From positions 3,918,501 through 3,982,500 of the forward strand of contig NZ_CP098755.1 in assembly GCF_023746555.1 (NCBI RefSeq): a stretch of DNA of 64,000 nt. Reading direction: 5' to 3'. Shown piece after piece: positions 17,011 to 25,092 of this stretch. Each line of letters begins with the position of its first letter. Positions within the stretch are counted from its first letter, which is position 1. This DNA comes from Brevibacillus ruminantium (GTDB taxonomy: Bacteria; Bacillota; Bacilli; Brevibacillales; Brevibacillaceae). A program made the translations under genes and the position numbers. The notes below the pieces were generated by a model. That model ran no database searches, was not told the DNA's origin, and saw only the letters and a list, made by a program, of their open reading frames with translations.

Positions 17011-17374
17011 CATGTATCTCGATGTTTTCACCACACAGCAGGATTTGCTCGTCGACCTACAGAAACAGGTGGTTGACACCCTGATCCGCCATCGCAAGAA
17101 GCCGTATTTGCCGGTTTGGGGAGAGCTTTTTTATACGCTCAGAGAGATTAGCAAAATCGGGACACGGACGGATCAGGATGTCCTTGTCTATTCCCTTCAT
17201 CCGTCGGGTTCACTCCATTTCAAGCACCAAACGGGTTTATTCCTGGTCACCATACCCGATCCGGGCTTGACCATTTCTTTATCGCTCGAACAATTGATTG
17301 ACGCATTGATTGCCGGCCGTTTTTTCCCCGGGACTCTTTCACAGAAAAGAACCTCCCCTCTTTCGGAATCGTAA
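17011..17374 (+). CDS. small protein of unknown function
   Basis: A 120-residue protein that I do not recognise. AAGGAG lies 12 bases before the ATG at 17011; a GTG at 17002 is an alternative start with short spacing, and a longer form would begin at 16961. The sequence is soluble-looking, with a helix-rich N-terminal half (LLVDLQKQVVDTLIRHRKKP), an aromatic WGELFYTLREISKIGTR stretch and a beta-prone second half (VLVYSLHPSGSLHF, FLVTIPDPGLTISLS). The C-terminus (TSPLSES) runs into a strong terminator. It is divergent from the nucleoside hydrolase pair and convergent with the M29 aminopeptidase gene. Confidence 0.6.
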
Positions 17375-17399
17375 CATCCGAAAGGGCGGGAGGTTTTTT
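17352..17399. terminator. bidirectional terminator
   Basis: Long stem CCTCCCC-TCTTTCGGA / TCCGAAAG-GGCGGGAGG with a nine-base loop followed by TTTTTTG. It closes the 17011 gene and, read from the other side, the M29 aminopeptidase gene. Confidence 0.85.
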
Positions 17400-17406
17400 G
17401 TATCGG

Positions 17407-18513
17407 TTACCATTTTATGGGATTTAATTCTTGGAGTGCTTCTGGTACAAACAAGCCGTCCTTCCTGATCAACACATCGTCAAACCAAATCTCTCCCCCG
17501 CCATAATCGGCCCGCTGGATGGAAATCAGGTCCCAATGGATCAGACTGCGGTTGCCGTTGTCTGCGTGTTCATAGGCACGGCCGGGAGTCAGATGAAAAC
17601 TGCCGGCGATTTTTTCATCGAAGAGGATATCATTCATCGGATGGAGGATGTACGGATTGACGCCAATCGCAAACTCTCCGATATAACGGGCTCCTTCGTC
17701 CGTGTCCAGGATTTCGTTCAGCTTGAATGTATCGTTGGCTGCTGTTTCTACGATCTTGCCCTCTTGAATGGTAAAGCTGATTCTCTCAAAGGAAGTGCCT
17801 TTGTACTGGCTGGGTACATTATAGGAGATCCTCCCGTTGATCGAGTGTCGAACCGGTGCCGTATACACCTCTCCATCCGGGATGTTGCGCTTGCCGGCGG
17901 CAATCTGTGTCTCGACTCCCCGAATGGAGAAGACGAGATCCGTACCCGGACCGATGATGTGCACCTTGTCTGTCCGATCCATCCACTCGTATAACGGCTG
18001 ACACGCTTCCTCCAGCTTGCGGTAGTCAAGCGAGCATACCTGGTAGTAAAAGTCTTCAAAGGCTTCTGTCGACATATTTGCCTTTTGCGCAAAGGATGCG
18101 GTCGGGTAATGGATGCGTATTCCTTTGGTCTTGTTGTCGATATAATGCGCGATCTGTTCAAATGCCTGCCCATACAGGCGCTGCTTTTCCACGGGAACAT
18201 CGCTGAGCTCCGCGTCATTGGTCATGCCGTGTATGCCGATATAGGCGTGCATGCCATACCACATCTCTTGCTCAAAGCGGAAATGCTGGACAATCTGCTC
18301 TTCTGTCAGTCCCCTCAGCCATTCCCGTTGCAGCCTGGGCTGAAAAATTTTGACGTACGGATGTGCTCCGCGCTCGTATAATTTCCTGACCAGCTCGATT
18401 GCCAGCGGTTCGCCTTCTCCATGCAAGGCAATGCAAACATTTTCCCCGGCCTGTACATCCAGACTGTACGAAATCAGGTTTTCAGCCATCTTTGTGATTC
18501 GCGGATCTTTCAT
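17407..18513 (-). CDS. M29 family aminopeptidase
   Basis: A 368-residue metal-dependent aminopeptidase of family M29 (AmpS/aminopeptidase T/PepS type), removing N-terminal residues from peptides in the cytosol. The hallmark IPDGEVYTAPV (about residues 250-260) bears the first metal-ligand glutamate; the C-terminal part has GSFHLTPGRAYEHAD and SLIHWDLISI with the His and Asp ligands typical of the family. The start at 18513 follows GGGAGGAAGCAC; an ATG 15 bases upstream lies in front of this site. It is a single gene bounded by terminators on both sides. Confidence 0.92.
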   Translation of the reverse strand: MKDPRITKMAENLISYSLDVQAGENVCIALHGEGEPLAIELVRKLYERGAHPYVKIFQPRLQREWLRGLTEEQIVQHFRFEQEMWYGMHAYIGIHGMTNDAELSDVPVEKQRLYGQAFEQIAHYIDNKTKGIRIHYPTASFAQKANMSTEAFEDFYYQVCSLDYRKLEEACQPLYEWMDRTDKVHIIGPGTDLVFSIRGVETQIAAGKRNIPDGEVYTAPVRHSINGRISYNVPSQYKGTSFERISFTIQEGKIVETAANDTFKLNEILDTDEGARYIGEFAIGVNPYILHPMNDILFDEKIAGSFHLTPGRAYEHADNGNRSLIHWDLISIQRADYGGGEIWFDDVLIRKDGLFVPEALQELNPIKW

Positions 18514-18582
18514 TGTGCTTCCTCCCATGCATGTGATTTCTTTTTAAGCATAAGGAGGTTATGTCAGAGGAAGATCAGAGCA

Positions 18583-18736
18583 TAAAAAAAAGCCCGGCAC
18601 CAGCCAGGCATTGTTGTTCTTTTCCCGAAACGATAGGCAATAGTACCTACCATCTCCAGCTAGAAAAAAGTAGAGCGGCTCTCCTGCACAGTTTCGAGCC
18701 GCTGCTGCAAGTTACGAACTCCCCAAGTTCGCTTAC
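18583..18736 (-). ncRNA. candidate small RNA, unassigned
   Basis: About 150 bases with no gene, bounded upstream by a TACAAT -10-like element (18742-18747) and downstream by a strong terminator, stem GCCTGGC / GCCGGGC then eight Ts (18583-18608). In between are a GAACT/AGTTC hairpin and a long stem AGCGGCTC / GAGCCGCT followed by CTACTTTTTT. The preceding operon has its own hairpin at 18843-18880, so this looks like a separate transcript. The -35 element is poor. It fits no RNA family that I can recall. A double terminator for the gentisate operon is the alternative reading. Confidence 0.4.
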
Positions 18737-18842
18737 TACAGATTGTACTATGTAATTTCAATATCGAAAAGTGTCGTCTTTTGTTTTGGCAATAAAAAAT
18801 GGGATTCGGGCTCAGAATTAGGAAAAAATAAGCAGGAAGAAA

Positions 18843-18886
18843 GGAGCGATTTTCCTAGATTTCCGTAGGGAAAAAGCTCCTTTTCC
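18843..18886 (-). terminator. possible terminator of the gentisate operon
   Basis: Stem GGAGCTTTTTCCC / GGAAAATCGCTCC on the minus strand, loop of about 12 bases, followed by TTTCTTCC. The T tract is weak on this strand, so efficiency is doubtful. Confidence 0.5.
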
Positions 18887-18919
18887 CGTTTTTTTGAGAA
18901 GTACTCTTTTCCTGATTTT

Positions 18920-20107
18920 TTAGTGATAACGTCGGCTGTACAGCCAGTCTACATAACTGAGATCACGCGGATTGAGCTGCTCCATGATCGTATTGCGAAG
19001 CAGTATCGTAATCGGGTCTTCGGCATGGATGATCTCTCCCCAGACGCGAGCATTGCGCTGTACCTTGGTCGCGCGCGGGATTCTATCCTTCTGATAGGCA
19101 GTGAAGGCAGTCTCCACATCCTCGCCATGCGCCTCCAGCATTTCCCCCAGGCAGGCGGCATCCTCCAGCGCCTGGCAACCGCCTTGGGCCAGGTACTGCA
19201 GCATTGGATGGGCCGCATCACCCAGCAGCGCCACACGTCCGGACGTCCAGTTGGCTATCGGCTCTCGGTCGTACATCGGCCAGCGGCGCTGACGTTGGAT
19301 ATACGTCACAGCATGACGAACCGGCGCACAGCAGCTGCCGAAATGCTCGTCAAGCTCCTCCGGCGTCCCCCAGTCGTCAGAGTCTTCCTTGTAGCGGAAG
19401 CTTTTAAACACCACAACCTGGTTGTACAGCTCTTTGCGACGCACCGGATACTGGACCAGATGCAGATTGGGTCCTATCCACATAATCACATCATCATCGT
19501 CCAGCTTCGCATGCGGCGTCACCTCTGCCATCGGGATCGTGCCCCGATACGCCACGTATTGTGAGCAGACCGGTGTGTCATCACTGAACAGTTTTCTCGT
19601 CTTTGACCACAGGCCATCCGCTCCGATGACGGCATCCGCCAGATACTCGTCACCACTCTGGCAGACCACCCGTGCATGCTTCTCCAGCGGCCAAACAGAC
19701 TCGACGACCTGATCATTCAGCAGAGTAATATTTTCATGAGCCATGCAAGCCTCCAGCAGCACTCTGTGCAAATCAGACCGATGCAGCACAATATAGGGAT
19801 AGCCGTAATACTTTTGAAAAGCTTCCCCCAGATCAAGCGCACACAGCTCTTTTCCGCTGAGCGCATCCATCAGCACCAGACGCTTGGGAAACACGGCAAA
19901 TTCGCGAATCGTATCCAACACACCGAGCTGGTCGAGAACAGCCGTCGCATTGGGGGCAAGCTGAATACCGGCACCGATCTCGCCAAATTCCCTGGCCTGC
20001 TCCAGTACATGCACAGTGCGTCCCGTTTTCGCCACTCTCAGCGCAGTCGCCAGCCCGCCGATGCCGCCGCCGACGATCAAAAAGGGAACCTTCATACCAT
20101 TTGTCAT
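18920..20107 (-). CDS. FAD-dependent 3-hydroxybenzoate 6-hydroxylase
   Basis: A 395-residue class A flavoprotein hydroxylase. With NADH and oxygen it would convert 3-hydroxybenzoate to gentisate (2,5-dihydroxybenzoate). Motifs: the Rossmann GxGxxG as IVGGGIGGLATAL (about 9-21), the EQAREFGEIGAGIQL segment, the DG motif VIGADGLWSKTRK, and the GD motif RVALLGDAAHPMLQYLAQGG. The ATG at 20107 follows GATGAGGTGCAAAAGG. The gene is last in an operon directly after gentisate 1,2-dioxygenase (28-base gap), which is the main reason to prefer 3-hydroxybenzoate over salicylate or 6-hydroxynicotinate as substrate. Salicylate 5-hydroxylation by this type of enzyme is the main alternative. Confidence 0.85.
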   Translation of the reverse strand: MTNGMKVPFLIVGGGIGGLATALRVAKTGRTVHVLEQAREFGEIGAGIQLAPNATAVLDQLGVLDTIREFAVFPKRLVLMDALSGKELCALDLGEAFQKYYGYPYIVLHRSDLHRVLLEACMAHENITLLNDQVVESVWPLEKHARVVCQSGDEYLADAVIGADGLWSKTRKLFSDDTPVCSQYVAYRGTIPMAEVTPHAKLDDDDVIMWIGPNLHLVQYPVRRKELYNQVVVFKSFRYKEDSDDWGTPEELDEHFGSCCAPVRHAVTYIQRQRRWPMYDREPIANWTSGRVALLGDAAHPMLQYLAQGGCQALEDAACLGEMLEAHGEDVETAFTAYQKDRIPRATKVQRNARVWGEIIHAEDPITILLRNTIMEQLNPRDLSYVDWLYSRRYH

Positions 20108-20135
20108 AACCTTTTGCACCTCATCTTCGCAGTCT

Positions 20136-21248
20136 TTAAGGAAGCAGCGGCTTGAACTCGGAGACAATCTCCTGATGCCCCTGATGCGTATCCAGCGCTT
20201 CTTCACGCTGTACGTCGAACCTTTCCATAATCGGAAGGTCGCTGACGGAGAACAGATACGAATCTTCCGATGCGACATGCTCATGCATCGCCCAGTTTGG
20301 CACCACGAAGTAATCTCCCTGGGACCAGTCAAAGCGCACCCCATCGATCACCGTGTAGCCGGAGCCTTTGTACACCTGATAGATCGTAGAGCTGGTATGA
20401 CGATGCGCTTTGGAGTGGAAGCCTTTGGGCAGCTTTTGCATCCAGGCGGCAATGGTCGGATTGGCCGTCTGCCCGTTAGACGGGTTGATGTATTCAACCG
20501 CGTACCCATCGAACGGATCGGGCTCAAATTTGCTTAGACCTTCCAAAGCTGACAAGGTCTGTCCCCATTTGTACGAGCCGAGCGGAGCGACCTTCGGGTA
20601 CCGGTCGGAAATCGGGCGAACCATGCCGCCCGCATACCGCTGTGAAGAAAAATTGTCTGGCACCTGCGGCTGCTCAATTTTCTCCGGGTAATTTTCAAAA
20701 AAGGTTCCGCCAATCGCATAGATTGTCGGGATGTCGAGGCAGTCCATCCAGATCATCGGCTCATCCCCCGGGTGGGCGTGACCGTGCCAAAGACCTTTTG
20801 GCGTGATCAGGAAATCTCCCTCTTCCATATAGATGCGTTCCCCCTGGACGATGGAGTAAGCGCCGTTACCGTTGGTGATAAAGCGCAGGGCACTTTGTGT
20901 ATGGCGGTGCGAAGGAGCTGTTTCACCGGGCAAAATCAACTGGACCGCAGCGTACAGCGTTTGCGTCGTGGAGGCCCAGCCCCAGGGCTCGCGATTTTTC
21001 AAACCGGGATTTTGCAGGTAAATCGCCCGTCTCTCTCCGCCCCGATCCGGTGTGAAAATCTCGCGGGCTTCCATCAGCTTGGCATGCAGCGTCTCCCATT
21101 TCCAAAGATAGGGGAGCGCTTGTGATTTAGGCGTTTTATTCATCAGCTCGGGGATGGCATGCCACAGGGGTCCGAGGTGGTATTTGGCGATTTCCTTGTT
21201 AAAGTCTTGAACGATTTGGCTTTGGAAATGGTCATTTTTTTCAGCCAT
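20136..21248 (-). CDS. gentisate 1,2-dioxygenase
   Basis: A 370-residue bicupin iron(II) dioxygenase that opens the gentisate ring to maleylpyruvate. Both cupin domains are visible: the first with APSHRHTQSALRFITNGNG (about 110-128) and the partner GDFLITPKGLWHGHAHPG; the second with HSKAHRHTSSTIYQVYKGSG (about 297-316) and GDYFVVPNWAMHEH. The HxH pair and later His that bind iron in the first cupin are present. Length and N-terminal LGPLWHAIPELM fit the family. The start at 21248 follows AACGGAGGGATTCTC. It lies between the DinB-like gene and the hydroxylase in one minus-strand operon. Confidence 0.95.
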   Translation of the reverse strand: MAEKNDHFQSQIVQDFNKEIAKYHLGPLWHAIPELMNKTPKSQALPYLWKWETLHAKLMEAREIFTPDRGGERRAIYLQNPGLKNREPWGWASTTQTLYAAVQLILPGETAPSHRHTQSALRFITNGNGAYSIVQGERIYMEEGDFLITPKGLWHGHAHPGDEPMIWMDCLDIPTIYAIGGTFFENYPEKIEQPQVPDNFSSQRYAGGMVRPISDRYPKVAPLGSYKWGQTLSALEGLSKFEPDPFDGYAVEYINPSNGQTANPTIAAWMQKLPKGFHSKAHRHTSSTIYQVYKGSGYTVIDGVRFDWSQGDYFVVPNWAMHEHVASEDSYLFSVSDLPIMERFDVQREEALDTHQGHQEIVSEFKPLLP

Positions 21249-21266
21249 GAGAATCCCTCCGTTTAT

Positions 21267-21770
21267 TTAGTGAGTGTTTGATAATCCGGCTTCCGCGTAT
21301 TGACGCAGGTTCCGCTTGATCTGCTCCACATGCGTCTGGAGATGCTCAACCAAGAGATGGTCCACGATAAATTGCAGCGGCTTCGTTCCAAAGCGCGGAT
21401 TGCGGCTGGGCGCTTCCTTCTGCAAGTCGCTCATTTGCACCGAGGCAAGCTGCTTGCTCATCTCTTCCTTCAGCTGACAGACACCAGCGACTGCTTCGGA
21501 CAGACTGCGCTGCCCTGCCTGTGCTACCGCGGCAAGACGCCCCTCATGCTGCAAGCCGCGTCCCCACTCACTGCCCGGAGACTGTATCGCAGCGTGCAAC
21601 TCCCTCAGCCAGTAGGGAATCGCTTCTTCCACGTGGCACAGTACTTCGATGATGGACCACTTTTCTTCAGAAGGTTTCCACCTGAGCAAATCTTCCGACA
21701 ATCCATCCACAAGCTGCAGCATCTCATCGACAGATGCCTGAAGGTTTGAAATCACACTGTTCATGTTCAT
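21267..21770 (-). CDS. DinB-fold protein, candidate maleylpyruvate isomerase
   Basis: A 167-residue DinB/YfiT-type four-helix protein. The three metal-binding histidines of the fold appear intact: one in IIEVLCHVEEAIPYW (about residue 47) and a HxxxH pair in VEHLQTHVEQIKRN (about 139-143). The operon supplies the hydroxylase, the ring-cleaving dioxygenase and the fumarylpyruvate hydrolase but no glutathione-S-transferase-type isomerase. In Actinobacteria the mycothiol-dependent maleylpyruvate isomerase has this same fold, so a bacillithiol-dependent or thiol-independent isomerase is the natural inference. The start codon overlaps the FAH stop as ATGA, implying coupled translation. DinB-fold thiol transferases of unrelated function are the alternative. 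Confidence 0.8.
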   Translation of the reverse strand: MNMNSVISNLQASVDEMLQLVDGLSEDLLRWKPSEEKWSIIEVLCHVEEAIPYWLRELHAAIQSPGSEWGRGLQHEGRLAAVAQAGQRSLSEAVAGVCQLKEEMSKQLASVQMSDLQKEAPSRNPRFGTKPLQFIVDHLLVEHLQTHVEQIKRNLRQYAEAGLSNTH

Positions 21771-22711
21771 CCCTGCTCCCCCGCCTTCCGTACCCGGTTT
21801 TCCAAAGCGCCGATGCGGTCGATTTCAATGCGGACAACATCGCCGTCTTTCAGGAACACTTGAGGATCGCGAGCCACGCCTACTCCTCCCGGTGTACCTG
21901 TCAGAACCACGTCGCCCGGCTCCAGCGTCACCAGTTGGGAGAGGAATTCCACGAGATATTGCACGGTGAAGACCAGATTGCTCGTGTTGGAACGCTGGCG
22001 CTCTTCTCCGTTTACCGTCAGGACGACCTCCAATCCAGCCGGGTCCTGAATCTCTTCACGGGTGACCAGCCACGGCCCCATCGGCGCGCTTCCCTCGACC
22101 GTCTTGCCCTGCAGCCACTGGATGGTTCTGCGCTGAATATCGCGATAGGTGACGTCATTGGTGATCGTATAACCGGCCACATAGTCAAGCGCATCTTTCT
22201 GAGAGACATTGCGCGCCCGCTTGCCGATCACAAAAGTAAATTCTGCTTCGTAATCAAGCTGTTCCGAAATAGGAAAGAACGGGATATCATCCTCAGGTCC
22301 GATAATCGTATTGGCGAATTTGGCAAAAACAACAGGGACAGACGGCAGCTCGCGTCCCATTTCCAGGATGTGCTCACGATAGTTGTGCCCGACGCAAATC
22401 ATCTTCCCCGGTTTGAGAACAGGTGCCTCCAGCTTTACCTCGGAGAGCGGATGAACGATTCGATAGGAAGACGGGACATCATTTTTGCTCACATAGTCGA
22501 TCACTTCTCTGGCCAGAGCCAGACTTTTTTCTCCGCCCTGCAGAAATCCAACCATCTCTGCCGGGATAAAGGCTTCCGCAATTTGCTTCGCTCTCAGCTC
22601 GCCCGCTGCCTCCAGCATCGCGACATACCCGAGATTCAAATCGATCACCTGATCATCGTGCACACTGCCGATACGGGTGTTTCCTTGGTAGGTGAAGCTA
22701 ACCAGTTTCAT
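21767..22711 (-). CDS. FAH family hydrolase, probable fumarylpyruvate hydrolase
   Basis: A 314-residue fumarylacetoacetate hydrolase family enzyme. In the gentisate route it would split fumarylpyruvate into fumarate and pyruvate. Features: the linker KPGKMICVGHNYREH, the metal-binding QLDYEAEFTFVIGK with the EXE glutamates (about 155-165), TNDVTYRDIQRRT with the third acidic ligand, the lysine-bearing WLQGKTVEGSAPMGPW segment, and LTGTPGGVGVARDPQVFL near the C-terminus. The gene is first of the tightly linked catabolic genes and overlaps the DinB-like gene by four bases. If maleylpyruvate is not isomerised, direct hydrolysis to maleate and pyruvate is the alternative. Confidence 0.88.
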   Translation of the reverse strand: MKLVSFTYQGNTRIGSVHDDQVIDLNLGYVAMLEAAGELRAKQIAEAFIPAEMVGFLQGGEKSLALAREVIDYVSKNDVPSSYRIVHPLSEVKLEAPVLKPGKMICVGHNYREHILEMGRELPSVPVVFAKFANTIIGPEDDIPFFPISEQLDYEAEFTFVIGKRARNVSQKDALDYVAGYTITNDVTYRDIQRRTIQWLQGKTVEGSAPMGPWLVTREEIQDPAGLEVVLTVNGEERQRSNTSNLVFTVQYLVEFLSQLVTLEPGDVVLTGTPGGVGVARDPQVFLKDGDVVRIEIDRIGALENRVRKAGEQG

Positions 22712-22777
22712 GAGATCTTCTCCCTTTCATGTCATCATCTGCGTCATCATCTGAGTCGCCATACAAAATGAAATCGC

Positions 22778-23035
22778 TTACTGAACATTCCATTCTTTTA
22801 TTTGATAAAGACACTGACCTTCCAGATACATCGGGTCCTGATGGACAATGGCAGCGGCTTCTTCCAGTGTCTCTGCCTGAAGCACGTAGGCTCCCCCTGT
22901 CTGATCCGGAAATCCGCCTGCAGAAACCAGGCTGCCCCCTTCCCGCAGTTCTTGCAGATAACTGCGGTGATCCGGGATTGACGTTCCCGAAAAGTCTGAC
23001 TTCCGTTCAATGAATACGAGAAACTTCTTCACCGA
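22778..23035 (-). CDS. YciI-like protein
   Basis: An 85-residue protein of the YCII family, a small dimeric ferredoxin-like fold with a His/Asp pair proposed to be catalytic. A GTG start at 23035 is favoured by the GGAGGGGAGA ahead of it. The motif is FLVFIERKSDFSG...IPDHRSYLQELREGGSLVSAGGF, then TGGAYVLQAETLEEAAAIVHQDPMYLEGQC, cut here at natural breaks. The His in PDHRSYL is the family's conserved residue. It is the first gene of the gentisate operon. Some relatives act as dehalogenases or lactone isomerases of aromatic degradation, so a role on an aromatic side product is possible, but unproved. Confidence 0.8.
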   Translation of the reverse strand, partial: SVKKFLVFIERKSDFSGTSIPDHRSYLQELREGGSLVSAGGFPDQTGGAYVLQAETLEEAAAIVHQDPMYLEGQCLYQIKEWNVQ

Positions 23036-23082
23036 CTCTCCCCTCCTCCTCTTCCACAAACTGAACCAATTCCACAAATAGA

Positions 23083-23093
23083 GAATTAAGTTC
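23083..23093 (-). promoter_or_regulatory. candidate IclR operator, gentisate side
   Basis: Read on the minus strand this is ATAG-G-GAACTTAATTC-T, matching 15 of 17 bases with the copy at 23300. It is GAA-N5-TTC symmetric, and lies about 48 bases before the first gene of the gentisate operon. Confidence 0.55.
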
Positions 23094-23254
23094 CCTATAC
23101 ATGATTAATTGAAGATCAAAAGCCTCCCTTTTGTCAATCATCTGTCTGATAATTTTTTAAACTTAATCAATTGAAATGCGATTTTATCCAGGATTGGCGC
23201 GGATTGTAACAGAAAAATGCTTTTGAATAGTCGAAATTTATGTGACAATTTTTG

Positions 23255-23283
23255 TTGACATCTGTCGAAGGCCTGAGTATAAC
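23255..23283 (+). promoter_or_regulatory. sigma-A promoter of the TRAP operon
   Basis: TTGACA (23255-23260), 17-base spacer, TATAAC (23278-23283). Transcription would begin near 23290, giving a leader of about 260 bases before dctP. Confidence 0.75.
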
Positions 23284-23299
23284 TAAATTGTGATATAGA

Positions 23300-23310
23300 G
23301 AACTTAATTC
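23300..23310 (+). promoter_or_regulatory. candidate IclR operator, TRAP side
   Basis: GAACTTAATTC preceded by ATAGA, an inverted copy of the site at 23083-23093. It lies just after the predicted TRAP operon start point, where a bound repressor would block transcription. A weaker half copy (AAACTTAATCA) occurs near 23158. Confidence 0.55.
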
Positions 23311-23336
23311 ACCAATAAACCCCAATTTAAATCTTT

Positions 23337-23350
23337 TGACAGCGCTTTCT
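23337..23350 (+). promoter_or_regulatory. cre-like site for CcpA
   Basis: TGACAGCGCTTTCT matches the TGNNANCGNNNNCA consensus at all fixed positions but the last. It lies some 50 bases after the predicted start of the dctP transcript, a position where CcpA can act as a roadblock. Confidence 0.45.
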
Positions 23351-23549
23351 GCTGGTTGTTCGTTCACCCGGCATTTCGAGAGCACCATTTTGAGAGGAGG
23401 GGATTCCCGGGCAAATTGCTTGGGCGATGCTTCGCTCGTCCATGGAAAACGGGCCTAATTCTTTCGTTCCTATGTATCTGGCAATTCGCACTACTTCGAA
23501 AACAAACATCCATACGAGAAGCAAAGAAAAGTTGAGGGGGTCTACTCTG

Positions 23550-24581
23550 ATGAAAAAAACACTTTCTTTTACATTGGCAAGCATCCTGAGCCTGTCGCTC
23601 GTCCTCGCCGGTTGTGGCAATAATGGCGGGAGCGCCGGCGGCTCCACACAATCTGCAGGAGATGGCAGCGGCGGTCAAAGCTACAAATTCCGCCTGACGC
23701 ATATTACGCAGACAAGCCATATCTGGCACAAGACGGCGGAGAAATTCAGCGAAGAGCTGGAAGTCCGCTCCAATGGGCGGATGAAAGTCGATCTCTTCCC
23801 TGCCGGCCAGTTCGGCGCCGAAAAGGACATGGTCCAGCAGCTCGAAACCGGTTCCCTCGATTTCGGGATTATCACGAACGGATATCTGAGCACTCGATCG
23901 GAAGCCTTCAACGCCTGGTTCATGCCATTCCTGTTTGAAAATATCGAGGAAGCCACCAAAGCTCGCAAAACCGAATCGGCTGCAAAAATTCTGGACGAGC
24001 TAAGCAGTCAGGGACTTCAGGCAAACGGCGTCGTCTTCGCAGGCAACCGTCACATCCTGACCAAAGACACACCGGTTACCTCTCCAGAGGATTTGAAGGG
24101 CAAGAAAATTCGCATCCTGGGAAGCCCTGCGGTACAGGATTTCTGGACGGCGGTCGGGGCTGGCCCAACTCCAATGCCATTGCCTGAGGTCTACACCTCG
24201 CTGCAAAGCGGCGTGATCGACGGAATCGAGATCGACCTGGATGCGCTGAATACGGAGAAATACTACGAAATCGCCAAAAACCTGACACTGGCCAATTTGA
24301 CCTCCTTCCCCGGCGTATTTGTGACCAGCAAGGCTGCCTTTGACAAGCTGTCGCCAGAGGATCAAAAAATCGTAAATGAATCGATTGAAGCCGCGCTGGA
24401 GTGGGGCAACCAGGAATCGATTGCCCGTGAAAAGAGTACGTTGGAGGAGCTGAAAACCAAAGGAGTCACGATCACCGAGCTTTCCAACAAAGATACCTTC
24501 AACACCGTGCGTGATCAGGTGTACGCAAAATACAGCAATAACCCTCTGATTAAAGCGTTCATCGACGAAAACAAAAAATAA
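23550..24581 (+). CDS. dctP: TRAP transporter solute-binding lipoprotein DctP
   Basis: A 343-residue extracellular binding protein for a TRAP transporter. It carries a lipoprotein signal peptide with lipobox LVLAGC (cysteine at about residue 23) and a Gly/Ser-rich linker. Family marks are WHKTAEKFSEELEVRSNGRM, VDLFPAGQFGAEKDMVQQLETG, and the carboxylate-binding region NRHILTKDTPVTSPEDLKGKKIR...GSPAVQDFW, in which an Arg normally clamps an organic acid. The ATG at 23550 follows GTTGAGGGGG. It is first in dctPQM. The setting suggests an aromatic or dicarboxylic acid as ligand; this is inference. Confidence 0.93.
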   Translation: MKKTLSFTLASILSLSLVLAGCGNNGGSAGGSTQSAGDGSGGQSYKFRLTHITQTSHIWHKTAEKFSEELEVRSNGRMKVDLFPAGQFGAEKDMVQQLETGSLDFGIITNGYLSTRSEAFNAWFMPFLFENIEEATKARKTESAAKILDELSSQGLQANGVVFAGNRHILTKDTPVTSPEDLKGKKIRILGSPAVQDFWTAVGAGPTPMPLPEVYTSLQSGVIDGIEIDLDALNTEKYYEIAKNLTLANLTSFPGVFVTSKAAFDKLSPEDQKIVNESIEAALEWGNQESIAREKSTLEELKTKGVTITELSNKDTFNTVRDQVYAKYSNNPLIKAFIDENKK

Positions 24582-24593
24582 GAGGTGTAGCTC

Positions 24594-25088
24594 GTGAAGA
24601 TCCTGAGAAAAGTCAGTGACACCATATTCCAAATCGAGAAAGTTTGCGCCGCCGTTCTGGTCTTTGTCATGCTCGGCGCCCTGGTGTCCGGAGTGGCTTT
24701 CCGGTATCTGTTCAACTCTCCTCTGATCTGGTCCGACGAGGTTGCGATTTTCGCCCTCGTCTGGATCACGTTTGTCGGGGGGAGCATGGGCATTAAATTG
24801 GATCAGGCCGCGTCCGTCACGATTATTACCGACTTTTTGAAAAAGCGTCCGCAGCAAATCGTCTTTGCCATCGGATGGGGCATTGTATTTGTCTTCTGCC
24901 TGTTTTTCCTGATCTACTCCTGTATCTGGGTGACATCGCCCTCGATCGGGGTTCAGAAGTCCAGCACTTTGCAAATCCCCATGCTCTACCCGTACCTGAG
25001 CGTACCTTTTGGCTTCTTTTGTTTGACATTTCACACGTTGAGCAAGTTTGCTGACAGCTTGTTTGACTGGCGGGAAAAGGGGGAGTAA
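24594..25088 (+). CDS. dctQ: TRAP transporter small membrane subunit DctQ
   Basis: A 164-residue integral membrane protein with four hydrophobic helices (first VLVFVMLGALVSGVAFRYLF, then WSDEVAIFALVWITFVGGSM). The WSDEVAIFALVW segment is the DctQ signature. It binds the large subunit DctM and completes the sodium-driven symporter. The GTG start follows AAGAGGTGTAGCTC, 12 bases after the dctP stop. Confidence 0.92.
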   Translation: MKILRKVSDTIFQIEKVCAAVLVFVMLGALVSGVAFRYLFNSPLIWSDEVAIFALVWITFVGGSMGIKLDQAASVTIITDFLKKRPQQIVFAIGWGIVFVFCLFFLIYSCIWVTSPSIGVQKSSTLQIPMLYPYLSVPFGFFCLTFHTLSKFADSLFDWREKGE

Positions 25089-25092
25089 TACT

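Noticed and set aside
18583..18747. 6S RNA or another housekeeping RNA
   Set aside because: The 5' and 3' ends do not pair into the long rod expected for 6S, and no conserved SRP, RNase P or tmRNA sequence was seen.
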